This document shows, in pieces, positions 21,220-29,005 of a stretch of 64,000 nucleotides of DNA. A program made the translations under genes and the position numbers. The notes under the pieces were generated by a model. It had not been told where the DNA came from. It worked only from the letters and a program-made list of their open reading frames with translations, and searched no databases. The stretch lies in contig NZ_JACHND010000001.1 of NCBI RefSeq assembly GCF_014205275.1, forward strand, positions 4,774,001 to 4,838,000, read 5' to 3'. The DNA comes from Sphaerisporangium siamense. GTDB taxonomy: Bacteria; Actinomycetota; Actinomycetes; Streptosporangiales; Streptosporangiaceae. How positions within the stretch are numbered: the first letter of the stretch is position 1; every line of letters starts with the position of its first letter.

Positions 21220-21804
21220 GTGCCCATCGACATACGGCCTGACGCGGTTAATCGCGACGGCTACGTGCGAAATGTGATGACGGTTTGGTCGCAGGCTACG
21301 CCTGACCAACTGGGTCGCGGAATGAACTGGTACCGCACCGCTAACCAGCTCGCCGAGATGATTTCCGGCGGGAATGTGGCTGCGGGTGCAGGCGTTCTCG
21401 CTGCCCTGTCCGCGAATAAGTCGTGGGGCGAGAATGTGAAACTCGCTACCCGCGCATTCACCTCCGGTGAGCCGTCCGGGCACGTCGGGGACGCGATTCG
21501 GAAGGCTGCCCGAATTATGTCGGGCGAGGCTCCGGAATCGGTTCTGCCCATGGATTCCAAGACCGGGCATTTCTACCGGTGCATTCTCGACCCCACCGAC
21601 CCGCATGCAATTTGCATCGACCGGCACGCACACGACATTGCCGTGGGTGTGCGATTCGGGAATCAGGATCGCGGTCTTGGGGCCGCAGGTCGATACGCGC
21701 TTCTGGCAGGCATCTACCGCGAGGCTGCATTCCTCCTCGGGACCATTCCTCAGATTGTCCAGGCCGTGACCTGGGTCGTCTGGATCGAAAGTAAGGGGAA
21801 CTGA
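21220..21804 (+). CDS. DUF7178-like phage protein
   Basis: Product of 194 aa. Sequences such as GMNWYRTANQLAEMISGGNV, AAGAGVLAALSANKSW and CIDRHAHDIAVG recall a conserved actinophage family annotated as DUF7178. A helix-hairpin-helix or glycosylase-like fold is possible; the catalytic role is unknown. GTG 21220 follows AAAGG. The family assignment is from memory of the pattern. Confidence 0.6.
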   Translation: MPIDIRPDAVNRDGYVRNVMTVWSQATPDQLGRGMNWYRTANQLAEMISGGNVAAGAGVLAALSANKSWGENVKLATRAFTSGEPSGHVGDAIRKAARIMSGEAPESVLPMDSKTGHFYRCILDPTDPHAICIDRHAHDIAVGVRFGNQDRGLGAAGRYALLAGIYREAAFLLGTIPQIVQAVTWVVWIESKGN

Positions 21805-21805
21805 A

Positions 21806-21967
21806 ATGACCTGCGAGATATTCCTGTGCCAGGAAGACGCGACGCACAAGGTTCGGGTGAAAGTCCCCGGTCTGCCCATTTCGCTCTCATGTCTGCTCTG
21901 CGAGGGACACGCGACCGGCGGACTCAACGTCGAAGGACGAATCATCGAATGTGAGGCGATGGCGTGA
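21806..21967 (+). CDS. Small Cys-rich protein, 53 aa
   Basis: ATG 21806 follows AAGGGG. Cysteines at CEIFLC, then CLLC and H, look like a zinc knuckle. Its stop overlaps the next start. Confidence 0.5.
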   Translation: MTCEIFLCQEDATHKVRVKVPGLPISLSCLLCEGHATGGLNVEGRIIECEAMA

Positions 21968-22158
21968 ATCCCGTCGATGTTCTGAGGATCGTCCTCGAAC
22001 GGCTGAAGGACTTCGTCTTCGTGGACGTGGACTTCGGAATGCAGGCGAAGTGCGCAACCTGTGGAGCCGTGATCTACGGCCTTGAAGATGGCGACTGGCT
22101 CGAATGCGTCGTCTCTAAGGCATTCGAGCACAACTGCAAGCAATCGGAGAGCGCGTGA
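21964..22158 (+). CDS. Small zinc-binding protein, 64 aa
   Basis: GTG 21964 overlaps the previous stop. CATCGAVI followed by CVVSKAFEHNC forms a CxxC...C...HxxC pattern that probably binds zinc. Its stop overlaps the next gene's start. Confidence 0.5.
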   Translation: MNPVDVLRIVLERLKDFVFVDVDFGMQAKCATCGAVIYGLEDGDWLECVVSKAFEHNCKQSESA

Positions 22159-22541
22159 AGGTTTGGCGAGTAGCGCACGAGTCGGCCACGTGCGCCGGAT
22201 TCCCCTCCGGACCTTATGTATCCCGAGGGCTTCCCTACGAGATTCAGGAAAGCCTCTTCAAGATGACGGTCGCCCATTCGTGGGTTGACTCGCATCCGAC
22301 GCCGAGCCTTGACCCCCTGCTGAATGGGGTTGACCACGCCGAGCGCTGCGGCTTCGGCTCGCGGGAGGCGCTTTACCAGTGGTTCGACGGCTACACCAGC
22401 CTCCTACATGAATGCGGATTCCGCGAATACGTCTACGAAGTGCCCGACGCAGATGTCCGAGTTGGCCAGGTCGGGCAGGCAGTCTTCTCCTCGCTCTCGG
22501 CCTCGGAGGTTTCCGTCACCGAGCTGGCGCACGCGAACTGA
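22155..22541 (+). CDS. Hypothetical protein, 128 aa
   Basis: GTG 22155 overlaps the previous stop. The middle segment CGFGSREALYQWFDGYTSLL resembles small phage proteins that follow host-derived regulatory cassettes, but no family is clear. The last 30 residues carry VGQVGQAVFSSLSASEVS. No membrane segment. Confidence 0.55.
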   Translation: MKVWRVAHESATCAGFPSGPYVSRGLPYEIQESLFKMTVAHSWVDSHPTPSLDPLLNGVDHAERCGFGSREALYQWFDGYTSLLHECGFREYVYEVPDADVRVGQVGQAVFSSLSASEVSVTELAHAN

Positions 22542-22542
22542 T

Positions 22543-22584
22543 CGGAAGGTTGGGCCTGGCGGCCTTCGGGCCGCCTTACCGAGC
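22543..22584 (+). promoter_or_regulatory. Conserved-flank hairpin, family C copy 1
   Basis: The flank GGTTGGGCCT, hairpin GGCGGCC-TTCG-GGCCGCC and flank TTACCGAGC. It sits 30 bases before ardA. Related copies are at 23,311, 24,673 and 25,031. Confidence 0.6.
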
Positions 22585-22614
22585 ACTTCCGCTCACATCC
22601 AGAAAGGTTCGGCA

Positions 22615-23151
22615 ATGCTTCTTACTGCTACCGCTGGCCGGTCCACCATCAGCATTCACTTCTGGAACCTGGCCGAGTACGTCGGCGGGAACCTGGTCGG
22701 CGACTGGGTTGACCTTGACGAGTGCGTGGACTTCGAGGACTTCCAGCGCAAGGTGATGGAGGCCACCAAGAACGCCGAGGAACTGATCCTCGGTGACTAC
22801 GAAAGCGAGTTCGGGGTGGACCTCGGATTCGGCGAGTACCCGAATCTCGACACGGTGTGGGAGCTGCACACCAAGCTCTCTGAGATCGACGAGGACGACC
22901 GCGACGCGTTCGCTGACTATCTCGCCTACCACGGCGGCGTTTCGTACCTGGAAAGCGCTCTGAGCGAGTGGCAGGACCGCTACTGCGGCCGGTGGAACTC
23001 ACTTGAGGACTACGCCCTCGACTTCGCGTCGGACGTGTACTCCGAGTTCTTCAAGAACGTCCCGCCCGGGTTCATGGTCGAGGTGGACACGGCGGCCTGG
23101 GAATGCGACCACTGGATCTCGGACAACGGCCACGTGTTCCGCTGCTTCTGA
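22615..23151 (+). CDS. ardA: ArdA-like antirestriction protein
   Basis: Product of 178 aa, strongly acidic, matching the ArdA pattern: SISIHFWNLAEYVGGNLVGD, then LILGDYESEFGVDLG (the antirestriction region), FADYLAYHGG and DYALDFASDVYSEFF. ArdA mimics bent B-DNA and blocks type I restriction enzymes, protecting incoming phage or plasmid DNA. ATG 22615 is preceded by GAAAGG. Its position in a + strand accessory island suggests expression soon after injection. Confidence 0.8.
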   Translation: MLLTATAGRSTISIHFWNLAEYVGGNLVGDWVDLDECVDFEDFQRKVMEATKNAEELILGDYESEFGVDLGFGEYPNLDTVWELHTKLSEIDEDDRDAFADYLAYHGGVSYLESALSEWQDRYCGRWNSLEDYALDFASDVYSEFFKNVPPGFMVEVDTAAWECDHWISDNGHVFRCF

Positions 23152-23163
23152 AAGGACCGGCGC

Positions 23164-23304
23164 ATGTGCCTGCTGTGCGGTGACGACTTCTGCGACTTGT
23201 GCCGCCACCCACTTGAGGACTGGGTGCAGAAAGAGGGCGGCACGATCTGCGGGATGTGCCAGCTATTCATCCTGCTGAACTTCTCGGGCTTGCGTAGGCC
23301 CTGA
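23164..23304 (+). CDS. Zinc-binding micro-protein, 46 aa
   Basis: ATG 23164 follows AAAGGA. It encodes CLLCGDDFCDLC and CGMCQ, at least three CxxC units, with a hydrophobic tail (LFILLNFSG). It is directly downstream of ardA. Function unknown. Confidence 0.5.
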   Translation: MCLLCGDDFCDLCRHPLEDWVQKEGGTICGMCQLFILLNFSGLRRP

Positions 23305-23310
23305 GGCCAT

Positions 23311-23360
23311 CTGGGAGTGGGGGCAGGCCCCGGCCGGCGTCTGCCCTCTCTCCGAGACTA
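23311..23360 (+). promoter_or_regulatory. Conserved-flank hairpin, family C copy 4
   Basis: CTGGGAGTGGGGGCA, a loop rich in GGCC, then TGCCCTCTCTCCGA. It is closest to the copy at 25,031, with the same GGGGGCA/TGCCC stem and CCGA flank. It lies about 35 bases before the next start. Confidence 0.45.
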
Positions 23361-23394
23361 CCTCGGCTCTTACTCAACGAAAGGACTCGCCGCC

Positions 23395-23487
23395 ATGTGC
23401 AAGAACAGCGGTGGGGAAGTGGCGTCGGACATCGATTCGGCGCTCTCCGGTCTGTGTCGCCTATTCGCCCGGCTTGGGCTGGCCTGA
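23395..23487 (+). CDS. Possible micro-protein, 30 aa
   Basis: ATG 23395 follows GAAAGGA by nine bases and ends two bases before the next ATG. It is short with one amphipathic helix (ALSGLCRLFARLG). The translation signals are good, but it could be a leader peptide for the next gene. Confidence 0.35.
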   Translation: MCKNSGGEVASDIDSALSGLCRLFARLGLA

Positions 23488-23488
23488 C

Positions 23489-23899
23489 ATGGACGGATTC
23501 GACTGCTGCGACAAGCGGAGCTGTCCCGGCACCTGCGACTACTGCGGATTCAGCCTGTGCCCCGAAGCGATGGACGTCGATCGGTGCGACTGCCCAGAGA
23601 GGAAGTACGAAATGAGCATGTCTGAGAACGAGCAGGGATTCGACGAGCACAACTTCGCCGCGATTGATCGCGGCATCCAGTTTCGCGGCCTCTACACCGC
23701 CGAGGGTCACGGAGACCCCGACTGCCAGGTCACCACGGCCACCGATCTGATCGCCGACCAGCTTCGGTCCTTGCCCGAGGACGAATGGCTTCGCATCCTC
23801 AAGTCCGCGCTGACGCACGCACACGAGGAAATCCACGGATGGGGGACGGCCGAGGGTCTGTCCCTGTACGTCGAGGGTCTGGTGACGGCCGATGTCTGA
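23489..23899 (+). CDS. Hypothetical protein with N-terminal zinc cluster, 136 aa
   Basis: ATG 23489 starts two bases after the upstream micro-gene. The N-terminus has eight cysteines in 35 residues (CCDKRSCPGTCDYCGF...CPE...CDCPE), a zinc-binding module. The rest is acidic and helical (DLIADQLRSLPEDEWLRILK). An internal ATG near 23,611 could give a shorter form without the zinc cluster. Confidence 0.55.
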   Translation: MDGFDCCDKRSCPGTCDYCGFSLCPEAMDVDRCDCPERKYEMSMSENEQGFDEHNFAAIDRGIQFRGLYTAEGHGDPDCQVTTATDLIADQLRSLPEDEWLRILKSALTHAHEEIHGWGTAEGLSLYVEGLVTADV

Positions 23900-24143
23900 G
23901 ATCCGACACGTCATCAAGCTCACGGTTCGCGAGGTCGTCGAGTACGAAATCCGCCTGGACGTGGACGACCTGGAGGACTTCCCCGAGGAAATCCTGAAGA
24001 ACCGTCAGGAACTCCAGGGCTGGTTGATCGACAACGAAGACGTCTACGTGGACGAGATCTGCGATGACAACTTCGTCGGGTGCGAAGACCGGGAAATCAC
24101 CGAGATCAAGGTTCTGCGGTACAAGAGGAAGAAGGCGGCGTGA
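23892..24143 (+). CDS. Small acidic protein, 83 aa
   Basis: ATG 23892 overlaps the previous gene by eight bases. The product is acidic, with alternating beta strands (VIKLTVREVVEYEIRLDVDD) and a basic tail (RYKRKKAA). No known family. It is coupled to the next gene by GTGA overlap. Confidence 0.55.
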   Translation: MSEIRHVIKLTVREVVEYEIRLDVDDLEDFPEEILKNRQELQGWLIDNEDVYVDEICDDNFVGCEDREITEIKVLRYKRKKAA

Positions 24144-24394
24144 AGAACCCCCACGCGAAGACTTACACCGTCACCATCTCGGGTCGAGAGCGCGAGGACG
24201 GCGAGAAGCCGTTCACGTGGGTCGTGGACGCGGGCAGCGAGTTCCTGGCCGGATGCAAGGCGCTGGGATTCCATTCGGACGACCAGGACGAGGACTTCGA
24301 GAACCTGGAGATCGAAGAGATCTTCGAGGGCGTTCCGGACCCGAATTGTGGCTACTACTGGAACGACATGCGGAATGGAGCTGTGCGGCGATGA
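24140..24394 (+). CDS. Small acidic protein, 84 aa
   Basis: GTG 24140 overlaps the previous stop. It has a beta-strand N-terminus (KTYTVTISGREREDGEKPFT) and a run of Asp/Glu (DDQDEDFENLEIEEIFEG). Function unknown. The strong acidity resembles DNA-mimic proteins, but length and motifs do not identify it. Confidence 0.55.
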   Translation: MKNPHAKTYTVTISGREREDGEKPFTWVVDAGSEFLAGCKALGFHSDDQDEDFENLEIEEIFEGVPDPNCGYYWNDMRNGAVRR

Positions 24395-24672
24395 AGGTCC
24401 ACTCCTACGTCTGCGACTGGTTCGCGCCCTACGAAGACGGCACTCCGGTGATCCTCGTCATCACCCTTCCCGAGGGTGTGGCGCTGAAGGGCTTCGACAA
24501 TCACCCGGAACTCTGGAAGGCGTTCTACGACGAGTACGCCGATGGTTGGGAGATCGATGAAGACGGCTACGTGAGCGACTACATCTACGAGGTCTGCTGC
24601 CTGGAAGTGGACGTCACGCCGTTCCTGGCGGAAGGCTCCGCGCATCCGGTTTACGTCACCATCGGCGAATAG
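24391..24672 (+). CDS. Small acidic protein, 93 aa
   Basis: ATG 24391 overlaps the previous stop. It is acidic and aromatic-rich (YDEYADGWEIDEDGYVSDYI) with no recognisable domain. It is the last of a coupled run of three acidic proteins. Confidence 0.55.
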   Translation: MKVHSYVCDWFAPYEDGTPVILVITLPEGVALKGFDNHPELWKAFYDEYADGWEIDEDGYVSDYIYEVCCLEVDVTPFLAEGSAHPVYVTIGE

Positions 24673-24710
24673 CGGCTGGGCCTGGGGCCCTTCGGGGCCC
24701 CTTACCGAAC
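24673..24710 (+). promoter_or_regulatory. Conserved-flank hairpin, family C copy 2
   Basis: The flank CGGCTGGGCCT, a GC-rich TTCG-type hairpin (24684-24701) and the flank CTTACCGAAC. It follows the previous stop directly and precedes the next start by 42 bases. Confidence 0.6.
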
Positions 24711-24751
24711 CTCTATCCCCGCTTCAATCCCCATCCAACGAGAGGCGATGC

Positions 24752-25030
24752 ATGCTGCCCATTTCCGACGAGGACCGCAAGGACTACCCCTACATCATCG
24801 GCTACTGCCACTTCATCGGATCGCTCGACACCTGGACGGCTTACCAGGTGCAGCTCGCCCGCCAGTTCGGCGCACCGCGTACGGCCTTCCGGATCTGGAT
24901 TGAGCCGGTGAACGGCGCGCTGCGCGTCCGTACCCCTGACGTCTGCTCGGCCGAGTTCCGGGAGCGGCTGGCCGCGCACATGCGCAGGCACGGCCTGGAC
25001 TGCCACGAGCTGGACAACGCCGCCGCGTAG
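24752..25030 (+). CDS. Hypothetical protein, 92 aa
   Basis: ATG 24752 follows GAGAGG. It is a mixed alpha/beta protein (YPYIIGYCHFIGSLDTWTAY), probably cytoplasmic, with no known family. It lies between two copies of the conserved-flank hairpin. Confidence 0.55.
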   Translation: MLPISDEDRKDYPYIIGYCHFIGSLDTWTAYQVQLARQFGAPRTAFRIWIEPVNGALRVRTPDVCSAEFRERLAAHMRRHGLDCHELDNAAA

Positions 25031-25079
25031 CGGCTGGGGAGGGGGCATCCGGCCGGCCGCTGGGTGCCCTCTACCGAGC
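25031..25079 (+). promoter_or_regulatory. Conserved-flank hairpin, family C copy 3
   Basis: CGGCTGGGGA, stem GGGCA/TGCCC with a GGCCGGCC-containing loop, then CTACCGAGC. It follows the previous stop directly and lies 43 bases before the next start. Confidence 0.55.
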
Positions 25080-25122
25080 TTCTACGCCCCACTTTCTTCT
25101 TACTGCTCTGGAGGAGCTTGGC

Positions 25123-26367
25123 GTGAGCATGCCCACGAACAAGATGCCCGAGCCGGATGTGGCGATGTTCACCGGCCCGATCGGCAAGATGGTCAACGAG
25201 CTGGACCCCTACACCGAGGGATCGAAGGTCGGTGTCCTGGCCACTCTGCTGGCCGGGTTCAGCGCCGCCGTGGGCAATCTGCCCGGTGTCGGCACGGGCA
25301 AGGGGTCGATGCCCCTGAGCTTCTGGCCGGTCCTGGTCGGGCCCACGGGTGTGGGCCGCAAGGGCACGGCGACCGGCATTGCCATGAAGGTGCTGGTCGA
25401 GGGGCTGGCCACCTTCGGGGTCAACAACGTGGTCTACGGCTGCCCCGCGACGGGCCTCGGCTTCGCCGGGGAGCTGTCCGAGCGTGCGATCCGCAACGTT
25501 GCCGCCCCGGTGCTGTTCATCGAGGAGGAGATGGACACGTTCATCTCGAACTCGAAGCGGGATACGAAGGTCGGCACCTACCTGCGCAAGGCGTGGGACG
25601 GGGCCACGATCACCCACAAGACCAGCCAGTTGGACCTGGTCATCATGAAGCCCCACGTCGCGATCGTCGGCCACATCCAGCCGAAGAACTGGGGTGCGAT
25701 CAGCGGGTCCAAGGACGCGACCGGTGGCACCTACAACCGGTTCTTCCCGGTCTGGGTCATGCAGAGCAAGAAGCTCCCGGTGTTCGCCACGCCGAACCCC
25801 GAGGAGCTGATCAAGAAGCTCGGGAACCGCTTCCGGTCGATGGTGAACTTCGCGCAGGAGGTCACCGAACTCACCGTCCCGGACGACGTGGCGCTCGTCT
25901 TCGAGAACAAGCACCGCGAGATCTGCGACGCGCTCACGACCGGCAACGAGGAGCTTGGCCAGTACACCGAGCGGGCCATGGCGTACATGATCCGGATCGC
26001 CGGTCTGTACTGCCTGGCCGACAAGCGCACCGAGCTGGCGCTTACGGACTTCGACGCGGCCTTGGCCCTGGTTCAGTACATGGTCGAGACGGTCACGTAC
26101 ACGCTGCCCGAGGCCGAGGCGGACGGGAACGACATCCCGGCTCGGATCGTGGCCTTCATCCGCGAGGCCGGGGAGCAGGGTGTGACCTCCACCGAGGTTG
26201 CCCGCAAGTTCCAGCGGGTCCGTGCGGCCGAGATCCGCGCGATCGTGGACGGCTCCGAGCGGATCAAGACGACCAAGCTGCGGTCCGAGGGCGGACGTCC
26301 CGCAACCCTCTTCACCTGGCTTGAGGACTCGGAACAGACCGCTGACGGGCTGGCCGTCGTCGCCTGA
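25123..26367 (+). CDS. DUF3987-type P-loop ATPase
   Basis: Product of 414 aa. A Walker-A-like loop GPTGVGRKGTA (about residues 74-84) and a Walker-B-like PVLFIEEEMDTF (about 130-141) place it with DUF3987/helicase-like ATPases of actinomycete mobile elements. An arginine-containing sensor region follows (GTYNRFF). The C-terminal 70 residues look like a winged helix (GVTSTEVARKFQRVRAAEIR). It may act in replication of the element. GTG 25123 follows GGAGG. Confidence 0.7.
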   Translation: MSMPTNKMPEPDVAMFTGPIGKMVNELDPYTEGSKVGVLATLLAGFSAAVGNLPGVGTGKGSMPLSFWPVLVGPTGVGRKGTATGIAMKVLVEGLATFGVNNVVYGCPATGLGFAGELSERAIRNVAAPVLFIEEEMDTFISNSKRDTKVGTYLRKAWDGATITHKTSQLDLVIMKPHVAIVGHIQPKNWGAISGSKDATGGTYNRFFPVWVMQSKKLPVFATPNPEELIKKLGNRFRSMVNFAQEVTELTVPDDVALVFENKHREICDALTTGNEELGQYTERAMAYMIRIAGLYCLADKRTELALTDFDAALALVQYMVETVTYTLPEAEADGNDIPARIVAFIREAGEQGVTSTEVARKFQRVRAAEIRAIVDGSERIKTTKLRSEGGRPATLFTWLEDSEQTADGLAVVA

Positions 26368-26478
26368 GGTACCCGAACACCCCTGATCGTGCGCGGGCCT
26401 GCGGGCTCGTGCGCGGTCAAGGCCGTTCGGCCGCCTACTCACACCGCTGGCGTGGACACGCCAAGAGAGGAGACAGCC

Positions 26479-27132
26479 ATGCCCGACGCCGGGAGCCGGA
26501 TCATCGCGGCTCTGGAGGCCATGTGGAAGGACGTCCAGGCACGGCATGACGAAGTGCCGAACGTCGTCCTCATCACCGGCACGGCCACCCAGGGCAAGCG
26601 GATGCGCTGGGGCCACCACTGGCCCGAGCGTTGGCAGCTCGCCGAGAGCACGGGTGCGACCGCTGAGATGTTCATCGCCGGGGAACTGCTGGCGCAGGGC
26701 GCGGCCCGGGTGCTCCAGACGATGCTCCACGAGGGCTCGCATTCGCTGGCGGACATCCGGGGGATCAAGGACACCTCCCGCTCGGGCAACCGGTACCACA
26801 ACGCGAAGTTCGCGGCCCTGGCCAGGGAGATGGGCCTGGAGCCCCCGGAGACGCCGTCCTCGGCGCTCGGGTACTCGGCTTGCACCATCACCGAGGCGAC
26901 GGTCCAGGAGTACGCCGAGACCATCCGGGCCCTGGACGAGGCCAAGGTTGGCCACCTCCGGGCGGTGCTCCCGGAGCCCGCAGTGAAGGGGGCCGCCCGC
27001 GCCGGCCAGCGGGTGCCGGTGGCATGCGGCTGTGTCCCCGCTCGGAAGATCCAGATCACTCCCAAGCAGATCGAGCAAGGCGCGCTCATGTGCGGCGTGT
27101 GCGGCGACGTTTTCTCGCCGGTCAACCAGTAA
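26479..27132 (+). CDS. SprT-like zinc metalloprotease domain protein
   Basis: Product of 217 aa. The HExxH-type motif is HEGSH (about residue 79, LHEGSHSLADIRGIKDTSRS). A family-like RYHNAKFAALAREMGL follows, and then a C-terminal zinc ribbon (CGCVPARKI...CGVCGDVF). SprT-like proteins cleave DNA-protein crosslinks (Spartan) or are uncharacterised mobile-element proteins. ATG 26479 follows GAGAGGAG. It lies just after the DUF3987 ATPase. Confidence 0.75.
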   Translation: MPDAGSRIIAALEAMWKDVQARHDEVPNVVLITGTATQGKRMRWGHHWPERWQLAESTGATAEMFIAGELLAQGAARVLQTMLHEGSHSLADIRGIKDTSRSGNRYHNAKFAALAREMGLEPPETPSSALGYSACTITEATVQEYAETIRALDEAKVGHLRAVLPEPAVKGAARAGQRVPVACGCVPARKIQITPKQIEQGALMCGVCGDVFSPVNQ

Positions 27133-27145
27133 GAGGAGGAAGTAG

Positions 27146-27751
27146 ATGGGTGGCTGCGGCACGTCCCTTGAGGGGACGGCGATCTTCGAGGTGTACGAGA
27201 ACGGCGTCCAGGTCCACGAGTACGACTGGTGGGTCCGGAACTACATCACGGTCCAGCAGGGTGTGGCCGAGAGGCGGTACACGCCTGAGCAGGCCGACTG
27301 GTCCGGGGCGAACTTCCACATCAAGCGGGCCGGGGCCCCGTTCCTGGATCAGGTCGAGATGGAGCGGGAGGAGTTGGCGGACGGCAAGGTCCGCGTGTCC
27401 TGGACCACGTGGGACTACTACGAGGACGGGGAGGTGGCCTACACGATCGAGGGCAAGCCGCTGGAGTTCACCTACGACCCGTACGGGGGTCTGACCCGCT
27501 ACACGCTCACGCTCGTCCATCGCGAGTCCGCTGACGACCCGATTCCGGAGAGCTGGAACGGGGTGTTTTTCGGCCTTCCGGATTGCCCGCTGGGATGGCG
27601 AGAGCTGACCAATGAGCTGGTGGACTGGATCAACAAGCACACCCTAGACGCGGGGGTCAGTGGGGATCTGCTGGTGACGCCGTACGGCGCGGACCCTGGC
27701 GTGTCGGACCCCATCGCCACGCGAGAGTTCGCGGTTCGGAAGACCAGCTAG
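27146..27751 (+). CDS. Hypothetical protein, 201 aa
   Basis: ATG 27146 follows AAGAGGAGGAAG, a strong site. The protein is beta-rich with many aromatic residues (IFEVYENGVQVHEYDWWVRN) and no membrane segment or signal. No family recognised. Confidence 0.6.
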   Translation: MGGCGTSLEGTAIFEVYENGVQVHEYDWWVRNYITVQQGVAERRYTPEQADWSGANFHIKRAGAPFLDQVEMEREELADGKVRVSWTTWDYYEDGEVAYTIEGKPLEFTYDPYGGLTRYTLTLVHRESADDPIPESWNGVFFGLPDCPLGWRELTNELVDWINKHTLDAGVSGDLLVTPYGADPGVSDPIATREFAVRKTS

Positions 27752-27902
27752 TGCCGGTTCTAGTGGCCGCGACAGGCTTGCGTCCTGCCGCGGCCCTGCT
27801 AGATCAAATGAGAGGGCGGGCCCTCCCACTCACCGGCCCGATTCGTCGTTCAACGAGTCGGCCCCTTCGGCAACGAAGCATAGCCGTTAGGCGCTGATCA
27901 AA
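27752..27902. other. Intergenic stretch with two strong hairpins
   Basis: An inverted repeat GGCCGCG/CGCGGCC with inner CAGG/CCTG (about 27,764-27,794) is followed by a second, GGCC-GA-TCGT...ACGA-TC-GGCC (about 27,832-27,862). Neither has a clear T tract. They may be processing or attenuator structures. Confidence 0.4.
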
Positions 27903-28187
27903 ATGCTGATCCGGAAAGATAGCTCGGCTCACACCTACGAGGCAGACGGGCTCGCCTGGAAGCGGGACATCCCCGTCGATCGCAAGGGGGCCCGGGTTCG
28001 CTTCTTCGAGAGCGAAGACCGGGACATCGAGGGGGCCGGGACGGTCACCTTCACCCTTGCCGGAGGCTCGGGCCGCTGGTTCGTCCAGCGGTCCCACTTC
28101 GGCAACAGCCCGGACCCGCACCGCACCCGCTACTTCCAGAATCGGAAGCTCGCCATGAAGTGCTTCGAGCACCTGGCGTACGATTAA
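27903..28187 (+). CDS. Hypothetical protein, 94 aa
   Basis: ATG 27903 lacks a clear purine-rich site but the frame is well used. It is a basic-acidic mixed protein (YEADGLAWKRDIPVDRKGAR) with no known domain and no membrane segment. Confidence 0.5.
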   Translation: MLIRKDSSAHTYEADGLAWKRDIPVDRKGARVRFFESEDRDIEGAGTVTFTLAGGSGRWFVQRSHFGNSPDPHRTRYFQNRKLAMKCFEHLAYD

Positions 28188-28291
28188 TCCCCAAGGCCGG
28201 GTTGCGGCCGGTATGAGTTCTTCATTCCGCCTGCGCACCTAATGCGAGGGTTGTAACCTCGTGTCGCACTTAGCGACACGGAGGAAACGTC

Positions 28292-28597
28292 TTGAAGCTG
28301 CTCACCAAAGTCCTCATCGTCACGCAAACCGTGACCCTCGCCGTCCTCGTCTTCGCTCTGATGAAGGCGTATGGGCCGCCCAGCGAGGAGGAGATGAAAA
28401 AGAGCAGGTTCTACGCAGAGGGCAAGAGCTACGGACTCCTGATTCGCAACCCGGCCAACAGCGCCGCCTTCAAGACCTGCACGGAAGCGCTGGAGTACGC
28501 GCCCAAGCACGACTGGAAGGGGGATCTGACGAACGTCACCGACGACGACAAGGAAGCCTTCCTCGCAGGTTGTAAGGCCCAGTTGGTGGGCTCATAG
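28292..28597 (+). CDS. Small membrane-anchored or secreted protein, 101 aa
   Basis: TTG 28292 follows GGAGGAAA. A hydrophobic N-terminal helix (VLIVTQTVTLAVLVFALMKA) is followed by a soluble charged domain with two cysteines (FKTCTEALEY; LAGCKAQL). It is probably exported and membrane-tethered. A hairpin GTGTCGC/GCGACAC lies just before the ribosome-binding site. Confidence 0.6.
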   Translation: MKLLTKVLIVTQTVTLAVLVFALMKAYGPPSEEEMKKSRFYAEGKSYGLLIRNPANSAAFKTCTEALEYAPKHDWKGDLTNVTDDDKEAFLAGCKAQLVGS

Positions 28598-28613
28598 CCC
28601 CCACTGCACGACA

Positions 28614-28646
28614 AGCCCCGAGCCAGCCGGCCGGCCGGGGCTTTTT
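28614..28646 (+). terminator. Rho-independent terminator
   Basis: AGCCCCG/CGGGGCT with an internal GGCCGGCC and a TTTTT tail, after the membrane protein gene. Confidence 0.8.
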
Positions 28647-28666
28647 CATGCCCAGAAGGAGGACTC

Positions 28667-29005
28667 ATTCTCTGTGACTTCTGCGGGCTGAAGGGCCACC
28701 CGCCCGTGTGGTCCTTCGCCCAGCGAAGAGGGTTCACCGTCATCACCCCGTTGGGTGCCCACCGCTTCGAGGAGCCCTGGGCCTGCTGCGAGGTGTGCAA
28801 GCCGATGGTGGTCAAGCGGCAGCTCCACATGCTCCTCCAGCGCGCCCAGCGGCGGCTGGTCCACGAGGAGCTGCTGAACGGGCCCGAGCTGAGGTACCAG
28901 CGGGCCTTCCTCAAGAAGGTGTTCAAGACCGCGTTCGAGGCGGGTCTGAAGCCCCCCGTGCCCCTCAACGACAGCAAGCAGGAGGAGACCGCTGATGGTG
29001 AGTAA
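28667..29005 (+). CDS. Zinc-finger phage protein, ATT start proposed
   Basis: The frame encodes LCDFCGLKGHPPVW at its start, then WACCEVCKPMVVKRQL, a CxxC...CxxC zinc module, and a helical C-terminus. Conserved-looking cysteines lie upstream of the first GTG (28706). A strong AAGGAGG ends four bases before ATT 28667, giving M-LCDFCG. An ATT start is rare but fits. The alternative GTG 28706 would lose the first CxxC. Confidence 0.55.
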   Translation: MLCDFCGLKGHPPVWSFAQRRGFTVITPLGAHRFEEPWACCEVCKPMVVKRQLHMLLQRAQRRLVHEELLNGPELRYQRAFLKKVFKTAFEAGLKPPVPLNDSKQEETADGE

